This document shows positions 52,530 through 61,484 of a stretch of DNA of 64,000 nucleotides, in pieces; position 1 is the first letter of the stretch, and the number at the start of each line of letters is the position of its first letter. The notes under the pieces are model-generated. The model saw only the letters and a list, made by a program, of their open reading frames with translations. It had not been told where the DNA came from and ran no database searches. Source of the DNA: CSP1-5 sp964348275 (lineage in GTDB: Bacteria; Methylomirabilota; Methylomirabilia; Methylomirabilales; CSP1-5); NCBI GenBank assembly GCA_964348275.1, contig CAYGBT010000009.1:1-64000 (forward strand), given 5' to 3'. Position numbers and translations under genes: made by a program.

Positions 52530-53924
52530 TCATGCGCTCCTTTCCCGGTCGGGATGATTCCCGATGCCAAACGCCTTCAGCTTCCGGTGGAGGTTAGACC
52601 GCTCGATTTTCAAGCGCTCCGCCGTCCGCGTGACGTTCCACTGGTTTTCCTCCAGGCGCATGAGGATAAATTCCCGCTCGAACCGGTTTCGCGCCTCACG
52701 GAGCGATGCGGTTCGCCAACCCCCTGAATTTAAAAAGGTTTCCTCTTCACGACCCGGGCGAGCCCGCAGGGCAGGCTCCACATTGGATCCGCGAATAACC
52801 TCTCCTGGCACCATAATCACCAACCGCTCGATAACGTTCTTCAGCTCTCGAACGTTCCCGGGCCAAGAATGTTGCAAGAACAGTTCCATCGCGTCCGCCG
52901 AGAGGGCCTTTTGCCGCTTCCCGTATTCCGCGCAGAACCCCTTCAGGAAATGCCGGCCCAGCAAAGCGATATCCTCCCGACGCTCTCGCAGCGGCGGAAC
53001 CTCAACCGGGACAACGTTCAGGCGATAGTACAGATCCTCCCGAAATCGCCCCGCAAGGGTCTCCTCTTCCAGATCCTTATTGGAGGCGGCGATAACCCGC
53101 ACATCCACCCGGATGGCCTCGGTCCCCCCCACCCGTTCAAAGGTCTGCTCTTGAAGCACCCGGAGGACTTTGGCCTGAGTCTTGAGACTCATGTCGCCAA
53201 CCTCGTCAAGAAAAATGGTCCCGCCATCAGCAATCTCGAATTTTCCGCGGCGACTCGTGAGGGCGCCGGTGAAGGCCCCCTTCTCGTGGCCAAAGAGCTC
53301 ACTCTCGATCAGTTCGTCAGGGATAGCGGCACAGTTGACCTCGACAAAGGGTTTCTCCCGCCTGAGGCTCGTCCGATGAATGGCCCGGGCAATCAGTTCC
53401 TTCCCGGTTCCGCTCTCTCCTCGTATCAAGACCCGCCCGTGACTGGGCGCCACCGACTCGACCTGCTGCAGGATCCTGCGGATCGCTGGACTTTCGCCCA
53501 CAATCTCGTACTGTCGCTCTAGGTGCTCTCGCAACGCCCGGTTCTCTTGCAGGAGGCGTTGCTGCTCGAGGCCGTGCCGGACTGCCAAGAGGGTCCGTTC
53601 GATGGTTGGAGGTTTCTCGATGAAGTCGTAGGCCCCCAGCTTGATGGCCCGAACCGCCGTCTCGATGTTCGCGTGTCCGGAAATCATGATCACGGGCGTC
53701 TCAGGGACCATTCCCCTCAAGGCATCAAGAACGTGCAGTCCATCCATCCCCGGAAGCCAGATATCCAAGATCACGAGGTCGGGAGATGAGCGCTGAACCT
53801 CGGAGAGCGCCTGTTCTCCGCTCTGCGCGGTCCGCACCCGATACCCTTCATCGGTCAGGATATCCTCGATCACCTTGAGGATGTTGAGTTCATCATCGAC
53901 GACCAGGATATCTTCTCGCGGCAT
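52530..53924 (-). CDS. ntrX: NtrX-type sigma54-dependent response regulator
   Basis: 464 residues from the ATG giving MPREDILVVDDELNILKV. Receiver with Asp10, Asp11 and phospho-acceptor Asp54 (VILDIWLPG); AAA+ domain with Walker A GESGTGKELIARAIH, sigma54-contact GAFTGA and Walker B GGTIFLDEVGDMS; Fis-type HTH NVTRTAERLKIERSNLHRKLKAFGI at the end. Activates sigma54 promoters. Start overlaps the ntrY stop. Confidence 0.95.
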   Translation of the reverse strand: MPREDILVVDDELNILKVIEDILTDEGYRVRTAQSGEQALSEVQRSSPDLVILDIWLPGMDGLHVLDALRGMVPETPVIMISGHANIETAVRAIKLGAYDFIEKPPTIERTLLAVRHGLEQQRLLQENRALREHLERQYEIVGESPAIRRILQQVESVAPSHGRVLIRGESGTGKELIARAIHRTSLRREKPFVEVNCAAIPDELIESELFGHEKGAFTGALTSRRGKFEIADGGTIFLDEVGDMSLKTQAKVLRVLQEQTFERVGGTEAIRVDVRVIAASNKDLEEETLAGRFREDLYYRLNVVPVEVPPLRERREDIALLGRHFLKGFCAEYGKRQKALSADAMELFLQHSWPGNVRELKNVIERLVIMVPGEVIRGSNVEPALRARPGREEETFLNSGGWRTASLREARNRFEREFILMRLEENQWNVTRTAERLKIERSNLHRKLKAFGIGNHPDRERSA

Positions 53925-53932
53925 GGCCTGCC

Positions 53933-56167
53933 TCATACCACCTCTGCCACCACCGGCAGAGCGGGAAATTCCATGATCATCCGGGTCCCTCTGGGGTGAT
54001 TGTCCTCCACCTGGATGGTCCCATGATGTTCGGTGATGATCCGGTACACGATGGCGAGGCCCAGGCCAGTCCCGGACTTCTTGGTGGAAAAGTACGGCAG
54101 AAAGAGGCGCTCCCGATCCTCCGGGAGAATGCCCGGACCCGTGTCGGCCACCTCCAGATGGACTTTCCCATCTTCTGGGAGATACCGAGTTATCAGGCAG
54201 ATCTCGCCTTCCTCCCCCACCGCGGTCATCGCATTATCCACCAGATTGACCAACGCCCGCTTCATGTGATCGGGGTCCAGGTTCACAGGAGGCACCTCAG
54301 GATCGAGCACGGCGGTCAGCCGGATGCGCTTGGAGACCCCGGAGTAGAGATTGAGGACCTTCTCGATCAACGCGTGCAGATCCCCCGGTCGCGGATAGGA
54401 TGTCGGCATCCGAGCATACCGGGAGAATTCATCTACCAAGCCCTTCAGGGCTTCCACTTCTTGAATGATGGTCTGCGTGCATTTGTCAAAGACCGCCGAG
54501 AAGTCGGTGGACCCTTCGGTGAACTTCCTCCGGAGGCGCTGCGTGGAAAGCTTGATGGGGGTCAAGGGGTTTTTGATTTCATGGGCGATCCTCCGGGCCA
54601 TCTCCCCCCACGCCATGGCCTGTTGGGCCCGGATGAGCTGAGTGACGTCATCGAAAACCACCACCATGCCGAGATCGTGCCCTTCCCGATCCCTCAGGCT
54701 CGAGACGTTGACCACAAGGGTTACGCCCCGACCAAGCAGCGAAAGGGTCACCTGCTCATTCACCGTACCTCGTCCCTCCCGGGCCATCCGATCCATCAGA
54801 TGGCAGAGGGGGGTCAAGGGTTCAGAGGCGAAGACCCCTCGGTAGTGTCGCTGGAGGGCATCTGTGGGGTCGAGATCCAGTAACCGGGATGCAGCGCGGT
54901 TGACCCTATTCACCCACCCCTCGGCGTCTACAGAAAGGACTCCGGCCCCGATGCTATCCAGGACTGTCTCCATGTACGCCCGCCGCTGGTTCAGCTCGAT
55001 ATTGGTTCGTTGCAGATCCCGGTTCGTCTCTGTGAGCTCTACCTCGCTCCGACTCAGGTCTTGGGTCATCCGGTTAAAGGAGTCCACCAACATCCCGACC
55101 TCATCATCCGCCTCCACCTGGACTCGATAGTCGAGGTTCCCAGCTGCCACGGCACGAGTCCCCTCGGCAAGCTCTTGGATGGGGACGGTAATCCGGCGAG
55201 CCATGTGCACGCCGACCCACACAGCACCGAAGATGATCACCAACGTGACCATCAGGAAGAGCATGATGTAGATCCCCTTGACCGGGTTCTTCAGCATCTT
55301 TAGCTGCTTGTATTCCTTGATCCCCGTAGTGATGTCGGCAGCCTTCTGTGCCATCCCGCCGGGGATGAGATATCCCACCGCGGCTGCCCCAAGAACCTGG
55401 CGTTTCTTCGACGAGAGAACGATCGGCACGATACCACGAACAAGATCCCCCGATGGGGTCTCGTGGATGAGAAACTGCTCCTTCCCGTTCAAGGCACGGC
55501 GGACGGACCGAGAGGCAGCTGTCAGCGCTTCATTTTCAGTGAGTTGCTCCCCCCAGATCCGCAGGCGCTCTCGTCCGCGGCGGTCAAAGATCTGAAGAAC
55601 GGCCAGTTGGAATTCCTGGAGCTTTTCCTCGGCGACTCGATTGAGGTACGGCTCGCTGGCGTCGAGAAGCCCCTCGGCTGCAACCCGCCGAGCGATCTGC
55701 TTGGCTGAAGTGAGCGCCCGGTCATGGGACTCCTGATAATAGGTCTGCGCCACTTCCAAAGAGCGATCGAGAGACTCTTCCACCTTGACGTTAAACCACG
55801 TGTCCACACTGGTGGTGATGAGGTTCGACGCCACCAGGAAGAGTAGTGCAGCAGGGAGCAACGCGAGACTCAAGAAACTCACCACCAGCTTCACCCGGAA
55901 CTTGGACCCCAAGAGGTTGTTCCGACGCTCCAGATAGATCTTAAACATATTCCGAAAGAGCAAAAGGACGAGAAGGACGAGGAGACTGAGGTTCACGTTC
56001 ACGAGGGCAAAGATCAAGATATTGCTCGGAATCGGGGAGGGAAACCGGAGTTGGTGGAGCAGCACTTGGACTGTGGTCAGGACTGCGACCAGGCCCACCA
56101 CGACGGCAATGATCAATCGCGTCCGCCGCCGCCGCTGTTCCGTGGTGCTGCCTCCGGTGTGTGCCAT
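53933..56167 (-). CDS. ntrY: NtrY-type sensor histidine kinase
   Basis: 744 residues. N-terminal TM helices (LIIAVVVGLVAVLTTVQVLL, ILIFALVNVNLSLLVLLVLLLF, a third near 95), periplasmic domain, TM near 300, HAMP (RRITVPIQELAEGTRAVAAGNLDYRV), PAS domain, and HisKA with the phospho-His in RRIAHEIKNPLTPIKLSTQRL. HATPase N box LVNLVDNAMTAV, G boxes DTGPGILPED and GTGLGLAIV. Partner of the overlapping ntrX; senses nitrogen or redox state. A 280-base spacer to lpxC shows no gene. Confidence 0.95.
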   Translation of the reverse strand: MAHTGGSTTEQRRRRTRLIIAVVVGLVAVLTTVQVLLHQLRFPSPIPSNILIFALVNVNLSLLVLLVLLLFRNMFKIYLERRNNLLGSKFRVKLVVSFLSLALLPAALLFLVASNLITTSVDTWFNVKVEESLDRSLEVAQTYYQESHDRALTSAKQIARRVAAEGLLDASEPYLNRVAEEKLQEFQLAVLQIFDRRGRERLRIWGEQLTENEALTAASRSVRRALNGKEQFLIHETPSGDLVRGIVPIVLSSKKRQVLGAAAVGYLIPGGMAQKAADITTGIKEYKQLKMLKNPVKGIYIMLFLMVTLVIIFGAVWVGVHMARRITVPIQELAEGTRAVAAGNLDYRVQVEADDEVGMLVDSFNRMTQDLSRSEVELTETNRDLQRTNIELNQRRAYMETVLDSIGAGVLSVDAEGWVNRVNRAASRLLDLDPTDALQRHYRGVFASEPLTPLCHLMDRMAREGRGTVNEQVTLSLLGRGVTLVVNVSSLRDREGHDLGMVVVFDDVTQLIRAQQAMAWGEMARRIAHEIKNPLTPIKLSTQRLRRKFTEGSTDFSAVFDKCTQTIIQEVEALKGLVDEFSRYARMPTSYPRPGDLHALIEKVLNLYSGVSKRIRLTAVLDPEVPPVNLDPDHMKRALVNLVDNAMTAVGEEGEICLITRYLPEDGKVHLEVADTGPGILPEDRERLFLPYFSTKKSGTGLGLAIVYRIITEHHGTIQVEDNHPRGTRMIMEFPALPVVAEVV

Positions 56168-56447
56168 CCGCGTCTATCCTTAGTCGTCCTGACGGTTCCA
56201 ATACGATGAGCTGAGGGGTCTACGGGCTACCACAGTACCCCGGACACCGAAGACTAACTCCTCGTCCCCCAAATCAAAAGGTACCAGGATTACAGGGATT
56301 GGATGCGACGAGAGCCAGTTTCGGCTACGGTCGAGAGACTTTTTGCTGCAAAGGACCCGTTTCACCCCTTCACAGAGATTTTCGATACTTGGACCCGACT
56401 GCATGAATATAGCTAAAACCGGAATGGTCTGACAAGGAGAAACGGCT

Positions 56448-57368
56448 TTACAGGGCAGGGGAGCCGAGGGGTTTTGGGGAGGCAGGAACGGGGAACGGAA
56501 GAGATTCAGGGGCCGTCACGACACATCGGGAGACCAGGTCTGATTGCAGGTGGCGCTGAATCTCTTTCACCAGGCTGGTATGAAGAAGATGACCCGCCCC
56601 TTTTGCCACCACCGTCCCCTGCAGCGGCCGCCCCAAAAGGTACAGGTCGCCAATGAGATCCAATACCTTGTGCCGAATCAACTCGTCCCCGAAGCGAAGG
56701 TCATTGAGGGCACCCTCCTCGCCAATGACCACGGTATTTTCCAGGGAGCCGCCAAGGGCCAGGCCCCGCCGCCACAGGTACTCGACATCCCGGAGAAAGC
56801 CGTAGGTCCGGGAGGGGGCGATTTTCCTGATGAAGCTGCGTCGGGAGACCAGTAGTTGGATGGATTGATCAGGAAAGGAAGGATGATCATACTGCATAAA
56901 GTATTGGATCCGAAAGCGTTTGGAGGGGAGAATCTGGATACTCCTATCCCCCATCTCAATGGTAAGAGGCTTGGTCACCCGGATGTACGTCTTCGGGACG
57001 TAATGCCTCCGGATCCCTGCTTGAAGGAGGAGGTCCACAAAAGGGGCTGCACTCCCATCCATGACGGGAACCTCGGGCCCCGAAATATCCACCTTGAGAT
57101 TGTCGATCCCGAGGCCTGCGAGAGCGGCCAGGAGGTGTTCGACGGTTTTTATCTCGACCCCTGCCTTCCCGAGCGTCGTGGCGTAGTGAACATCAAGGAT
57201 GTTTTCAGGACTGGCCTCGACGACAGGCGTTTCGGGCAGGTCCACCCTCCGGAAGACGATCCCGGTGTTTGGGGGCGAGGGACGGAGGGTCATGCTCACT
57301 TCACGCCCGGTATGGAGTCCCACACCCGAACAGTCGGTCACCTTCGCGATCGTCTTCTGCCGACCCAC
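56448..57368 (-). CDS. lpxC: UDP-3-O-acyl-N-acetylglucosamine deacetylase
   Basis: 306 residues. First committed step of lipid A synthesis. Zinc ligands are visible in EHLLAALAGLGIDN and in HKVLDLIGDLYLLGRP (His and Asp); GPEVPVMDGSAAPFV and the C-terminal HLLHTSLVKEIQ are also typical. Its presence is direct evidence for an LPS-type outer membrane. The 225-base upstream spacer is AT-rich and must hold a promoter. Confidence 0.97.
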   Translation of the reverse strand: MGRQKTIAKVTDCSGVGLHTGREVSMTLRPSPPNTGIVFRRVDLPETPVVEASPENILDVHYATTLGKAGVEIKTVEHLLAALAGLGIDNLKVDISGPEVPVMDGSAAPFVDLLLQAGIRRHYVPKTYIRVTKPLTIEMGDRSIQILPSKRFRIQYFMQYDHPSFPDQSIQLLVSRRSFIRKIAPSRTYGFLRDVEYLWRRGLALGGSLENTVVIGEEGALNDLRFGDELIRHKVLDLIGDLYLLGRPLQGTVVAKGAGHLLHTSLVKEIQRHLQSDLVSRCVVTAPESLPFPVPASPKPLGSPAL

Positions 57369-57593
57369 GTCCCCTCCAATGCTCGGGTCAGAATCATAGA
57401 CGGCTGATCACGCCGTGCGCCATGACTACCGAATTCGTGCAAGGCCCATACCAAAGGCACAAAGGAGATCTCACGAGAAAAATATCTTTAAATTCAAATG
57501 GATAGGACATGGCAGTTCAGAACAGCCTTTGCCATTGTGACATTTTTGCAACATTGCCATCCCTATCTGTTGGAAAAAAACCACAGGGGACCG

Positions 57594-58055
57594 TCAATCC
57601 GTTTCCCAGGCTTTCTTGAGAATCCGAGCCAGGACCTCCCGGCACTCCTCGTCCTGGACGGGTCGGAGAATCTCCTGGATACGCCCCTGCATCTCAGAAG
57701 AGGAAGGGTGGCTTCTCCTTCGAGAGATTTGTTCAGGCCGAGCGGTAGGCATGGAGGGTGTACCGAGGATGAAGAAGATATCCCGGACCACTCCGGCACC
57801 CACGTGAGACTCCAGGCCCGTAAGGATCCTGGGCTTCAACATGGTCAGCTGCTGGAGCCAAACTGCATCGCCCACTGTCACGTGGAGACGGCCGTTCTTC
57901 AAGAGACCCGGTTGGCTTCGACGAGCCACCTCCTCACCGACAACCTCTGACCAGACCCGGTGAATGACAACGTTCACGAAGCCAACACCCAGTCCAAGCA
58001 GGTCCAAGGTCGTCTCTACGGCCTTCGCAAGAGGGGTGAAGCCCGAATGAGTCAC
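57594..58055 (-). CDS. DciA-like (DUF721) protein
   Basis: 153 residues. DUF721 core: LDLLGLGVGFVNVVIHRVWSEVVGEEVARRSQPGLLKNGRLHVTVGDAVWLQQLTML. In many bacteria DciA loads the replicative helicase DnaB. C-terminal tail is Arg/Ser/Glu-rich. ATGA overlap with the RNase H-like gene. Confidence 0.85.
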   Translation of the reverse strand: MTHSGFTPLAKAVETTLDLLGLGVGFVNVVIHRVWSEVVGEEVARRSQPGLLKNGRLHVTVGDAVWLQQLTMLKPRILTGLESHVGAGVVRDIFFILGTPSMPTARPEQISRRRSHPSSSEMQGRIQEILRPVQDEECREVLARILKKAWETD

Positions 58056-58678
58056 CTTGCCTTCTCGCCCCGATGTGTGGCGGACCCCTGCCGCCGTCCA
58101 CCCAGGACGGCCTCGATCGCCTTGTTGGCTAAGAGATCGGCTCTCGCATTCATCCCCCGACCGACATGAGCAATTTCGAATGCGTCGAAAGAGCGTACGA
58201 GGTCTTGCACCTGATCATACAACACGCGCAAGCGAGGATTCTTCACTCGATATTGTCCGCGGATTTGCCGCACGAGGAGCTCTGAGTCGGAAAAGACCTT
58301 CACGGCCGCATAGCCCAACTCCTTGGCTTTCCGGGCCCCGAAGAGGAGGGCCTCATATTCAGCCACGTTGTTTGTTGCTTCTCCGATGTAGGCGTGATGC
58401 TCCTCCCGAAAAGCCCCTGCTTCATCCCACAGGACCACCCCGATCCCCGCCGGGCCCGGATTGCCTCGAGCAGCTCCATCGATGTGAAGGATCAGCGATC
58501 GCGCCGCCGGTTTACCAGACCGACGGGAAGTGGCAAGCCGTCGAAGCAGGTGAGAGGCTTCCTCCAGCGCCATCCTCAGCGTGGCCGGGGGGAGATCGGC
58601 AAGCTCGCCTCTCAGGGCGGTGAGGGCCCGGGTGCGGGCCATTGCCTCAAGGATATCCGCAAGCCGTTGCGGATTCAT
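58052..58678 (-). CDS. RNase HI-family protein
   Basis: 208 residues. About 60 N-terminal helical residues, then an RNase H domain: LILHIDGAARGNPGPAGIGVVL (Asp), TNNVAEYEALLFGARKAKELG (Glu), VKVFSDSELLVRQIRGQY (Asp) and HVGRGMNARADLLANKAI (Asp). All four catalytic acids are present. Belongs to the ribonuclease HI/reverse-transcriptase-like group common beside C4 zinc-ribbon genes. One base separates the neighbouring zinc-ribbon gene. Confidence 0.92.
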   Translation of the reverse strand: MNPQRLADILEAMARTRALTALRGELADLPPATLRMALEEASHLLRRLATSRRSGKPAARSLILHIDGAARGNPGPAGIGVVLWDEAGAFREEHHAYIGEATNNVAEYEALLFGARKAKELGYAAVKVFSDSELLVRQIRGQYRVKNPRLRVLYDQVQDLVRSFDAFEIAHVGRGMNARADLLANKAIEAVLGGRRQGSATHRGEKAR

Positions 58679-58679
58679 A

Positions 58680-59384
58680 TCACCCTTTCCAATAGAGGAT
58701 CCGCTGGCAGTTTGCGCAGGCGATCAGGACTTCTCCCTTGCGGAGCTCATTATAGGTCTGAGGCGTGAGAGCAACGTAACACCCAAGGCAGGAGCCGTCC
58801 TTGACGGGAGCTACCGCCACGCCGCCTCGGGTGCGCACAAGGCGGTCGTACATTTGAAGAAGTCCCGGCTCCACGCGATTTGCGTGACGGCGACGGTCCT
58901 CCTGAAACCGACCCAGCTCTCCCTGGAGACGACCGAGCTCCGCTTCCTTCGCAGTCCGCTGCTGCTCAAATGTCTTCTCCCGTTCCTGAAAGAGGGCCTC
59001 TTCATTTCGAACCGTCCCTTGCGCCACCTCAATCTGATCAAAGAGTTCGAGGATCTCGTCCTCAAGCTTCGACCGGCGCTCCTTGAGCCCTTCGATCTCT
59101 TTCAGCACCGCTGCATATTCCTGATTCGTTTTGATTTCGAAGAGACGTCCCTGCCGCTTCCGTTGCTCGGCCGTGACCTCCTCTAACTCTCGCTCCTTCC
59201 GCCGACGGAGCTGGTCGCAATTGCTGAGACGTTCGCGAGCCTCGTCCCATTCCCGCCGAGAGCTGTTCAACTGTTGCTCCCAGTCCGCGATTTCTCGTGG
59301 GATTTTTTGGACCTCACGCTGGAGCCTGGAGATCTCCAGGTCAAGATTTTGCAAATCGACTACTTGGGCCAGGTCCTCCCGCAC
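58680..59384 (-). CDS. Coiled-coil C4 zinc-ribbon protein (DUF164 family)
   Basis: 234 residues from a GTG at 59384 with GAGGG five bases before it; a GTG at 59429 lies inside a repeat array and has no ribosome site. A long coiled coil (LDLEISRLQREVQKIPREIADWEQQL and ELGRLQGELGRFQEDRR) is followed by the zinc ribbon CLGCYVALTPQTYNELRKGEVLIACANCQRILYW. Conserved widely next to RNase H and YqfO-type genes; exact role not established. Confidence 0.88.
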   Translation of the reverse strand: MREDLAQVVDLQNLDLEISRLQREVQKIPREIADWEQQLNSSRREWDEARERLSNCDQLRRRKERELEEVTAEQRKRQGRLFEIKTNQEYAAVLKEIEGLKERRSKLEDEILELFDQIEVAQGTVRNEEALFQEREKTFEQQRTAKEAELGRLQGELGRFQEDRRRHANRVEPGLLQMYDRLVRTRGGVAVAPVKDGSCLGCYVALTPQTYNELRKGEVLIACANCQRILYWKG

Positions 59385-59403
59385 ATCTACCCTCAGTTCA
59401 CGG

Positions 59404-59495
59404 TTCACTGAGTTTAGTTCACGGCTCACAGTTCACCGTTCACAGACTTCTTCTCTCCGCGCTGCAGTGAACCGTCCGCCGTGAACTGTGAACTG
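59404..59495. repeat. Paired inverted heptanucleotide arrays before the tRNA
   Basis: GTTCACT, GAGTTTA, GTTCACG, GCTCACA, GTTCACC, GTTCACA on the left; GTGAACC, GTCCGCC, GTGAACT, GTGAACT on the right. Fills the spacer downstream of the tRNA and upstream of the zinc-ribbon gene. Confidence 0.7.
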
Positions 59496-59502
59496 ATTTG
59501 CG

Positions 59503-59578
59503 TGGTGGGCCCACCTGGATTCGAACCAGGGACCGTCCGGTTATGAGCCGGTGGCTCTGACCGCTGAGCTATGGGCCC
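59503..59578 (-). tRNA. tRNA with CAT anticodon (Ile2 or elongator Met)
   Basis: 76 bases including encoded CCA. Acceptor GGGCCCA / TGGGCCC, seven pairs; D arm GCTC-AGCGGTCA-GAGC; anticodon loop CTCATAA; T arm CCTGG-TTCGAAT-CCAGG. The anticodon stem is ACCGG / CCGGA with an A27-A43 mismatch at its top. The GGCTCATAACCG core resembles tRNA-Ile2 of Bacillus, whose C34 TilS converts to lysidine, but sequence alone does not settle Ile2 against Met. It is not the initiator, since 1-72 is a normal G-C pair. Confidence 0.92.
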
Positions 59579-59583
59579 ATGCA

Positions 59584-59672
59584 GAGTTCACGGTTCACAG
59601 TTGACAGAAAGAAGACAGCCACTCCGTTGCTCTAGACTGTGGATCGTGAACTGTGAACCGTCAATTGTGAAC
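59584..59672. repeat. Paired inverted heptanucleotide arrays behind the tRNA
   Basis: GTTCACG, GTTCACA, GTTGACA at 59586-59606 and GTGAACT, GTGAACC, GTCAATT, GTGAACG at about 59647-59674. Together with the array on the other side, the tRNA is bracketed by the same repeat family. Confidence 0.65.
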
Positions 59673-59688
59673 GAGCCCCGCGGGGGCT

Positions 59689-61455
59689 TTACGAATCCAC
59701 GAAACTCCGGAGCTTCCGGCCGCGGGTGGGATGTCGAAGCTTGCGCAATGCCTTCGCCTCAATCTGCCGGATTCGCTCCCGGGTCACATCGAATTGCTGC
59801 CCCACCTCTTCCAGGGTATGATCCACGCCGTCGCCGATCCCGAAACGGAGGCGCAGCACCTTGCGCTCCCGCTCAGTTAAGGTGCTCAGGACGTCATCGG
59901 TCTGGGTCCCCAGATTAATCCCAATGAACGACTCAAGTGGGGAAACTGCCCCCTTGTCCTCGATGAAGTCCCCGAGGTGCGAATCCTCCTCCTCTCCGAT
60001 CGGGGTCTCCAGAGAGATTGGCTCCTGAGCGATCTTCAAGACCTTCCGTACCTTGTCCACCGGGAGATCGATCTTCTGGGCAATCTCCTCCGGACTGGGT
60101 TCCCGACCAAATTCCTGTACCAACTGTCGGGAGGCACGGATCAACTTATTGATGGTCTCGATCATATGGACTGGGATCCGAATGGTCCTGGCCTGATCCG
60201 CGATCGCCCGGGTGATGGCCTGGCGGATCCACCACGTGGCATAGGTGGAGAATTTATAGCCCCGCTGGTACTCAAACTTCTCCACGGCCCGCATGAGCCC
60301 AATATTCCCCTCTTGAATGAGATCGAGAAACTGGAGCCCCCGGTTCGTGTACTTTTTCGCAATAGAGATCACCAGGCGGAGGTTGGCCTCCACCATCTCT
60401 CGCTTGGCATTCAAGGCCTTTCGTTCACCCCGGCTAATGGCGTGGAGTAGCTCGTGCACCTCACTGGAGCTGGTGCCGGCCTCTTGTTCCGCCCGCTCGA
60501 TCTTCTTGGTGATTACCTCAATTTGCCGTCCGAGGTCCTCGAGCTTATCGCGGGAGAATTTGGTCCGCCGGACCAGGGTCCGCATAGAGACACCGTTGCC
60601 CAAGGCAGTATCGCGAAGTACCTTGAAGTTGGCTGCGCTCAAGCGCGTGGAGCGTTTGAGCTCTTTCATCTCCCGATCGGACTTCTCAACCCGCTCGAGG
60701 AAGCTCCGCATGCGGGCCACAATCCGTTCGATGACCCGCTGATTGAGGTTGAGCTTCCGCAGGAGCTCGGCCTGATGACCCTTCCTTTCCTGAACCTCTT
60801 GCCCGAGGCGCTCCGCCCGCTTGGCATTGCCTCGCTGCACGGCCCGCTCGAGCCACTTGCTGAGGTTCTCGACCTTTTCCTGATTTTGCCGCAGGCCCTT
60901 CAGGGCCGGTGCAATCTCGGAAAGCAGCTCCTTCTCTTTCTGTTCCGAGATCTCGTCAAAATCGGGGAGGGCAATGAGATCCGCAACCCGCAGCCGGCCC
61001 TGGAGCAGACGCTCTCCTAAAAAGATCACCTCACGGACGGCAACCCCAGCTCGGCAGACCGCCTCGGTGACCTCGCGGCGCCCCTCTTCGATCCGCTTGG
61101 CAATCCCGATCTCCCCCTCGCGGGAGAGGAGGGGCGTCTTTCCCATCTCGCGGAGATACATCCGGACCGGGTCATCGGTCCGACCCACCGGCGCAGGGGA
61201 TAGGTCCACCTCCGCCTCGGCTCCCCCTGACTGAGGCTGCGCCGCTTTCTTCGGCCCCGGTCGCCCCGCCTCGGGGGGAGTATCGATCACCTCAATGTCC
61301 ATCTCATCCAAGACGCCAAGGATCCGATCAATCTTTTCGGCGGAGGTGATATCTTCCGGAAGACACGTGTTGATTTCCTCGTACGTCAGATATCCCTTTT
61401 TCTTGCCCAGGGCGATGAGGACCTTCAGCTCCTCCATTCTCCCCTCGTCTGCCAT
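59689..61455 (-). CDS. rpoD: Primary RNA polymerase sigma factor RpoD
   Basis: 588 residues from the ATG giving MADEGRMEELKVLIALGKKKGYLTYEEIN (region 1.1). Region 1.2 DPVRMYLREMGKTPLLSREGE; region 2 NLRLVISIAKKYTNRGLQFLDLIQEGNIGLMRAVEKFEYQRGYKFSTYATWWIRQAI; region 3 HMIETINKL; region 4 TLEEVGQQFDVTRERIRQIEAKALRKLRHPTR. The region 2.4 and 4.2 residues predict ordinary TTGACA/TATAAT recognition, matching the promoters found here. Follows dnaG by 29 bases. Confidence 0.97.
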   Translation of the reverse strand: MADEGRMEELKVLIALGKKKGYLTYEEINTCLPEDITSAEKIDRILGVLDEMDIEVIDTPPEAGRPGPKKAAQPQSGGAEAEVDLSPAPVGRTDDPVRMYLREMGKTPLLSREGEIGIAKRIEEGRREVTEAVCRAGVAVREVIFLGERLLQGRLRVADLIALPDFDEISEQKEKELLSEIAPALKGLRQNQEKVENLSKWLERAVQRGNAKRAERLGQEVQERKGHQAELLRKLNLNQRVIERIVARMRSFLERVEKSDREMKELKRSTRLSAANFKVLRDTALGNGVSMRTLVRRTKFSRDKLEDLGRQIEVITKKIERAEQEAGTSSSEVHELLHAISRGERKALNAKREMVEANLRLVISIAKKYTNRGLQFLDLIQEGNIGLMRAVEKFEYQRGYKFSTYATWWIRQAITRAIADQARTIRIPVHMIETINKLIRASRQLVQEFGREPSPEEIAQKIDLPVDKVRKVLKIAQEPISLETPIGEEEDSHLGDFIEDKGAVSPLESFIGINLGTQTDDVLSTLTERERKVLRLRFGIGDGVDHTLEEVGQQFDVTRERIRQIEAKALRKLRHPTRGRKLRSFVDS

Positions 61456-61484
61456 GCCGTTGTTTCCTCCCTGCCTATTAATTC

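Noticed and set aside
56180..56404. 74-codon frame upstream of ntrY
   Set aside because: No ribosome site, no recognisable motif; its end is inside the ntrY leader. Treated as spacer.
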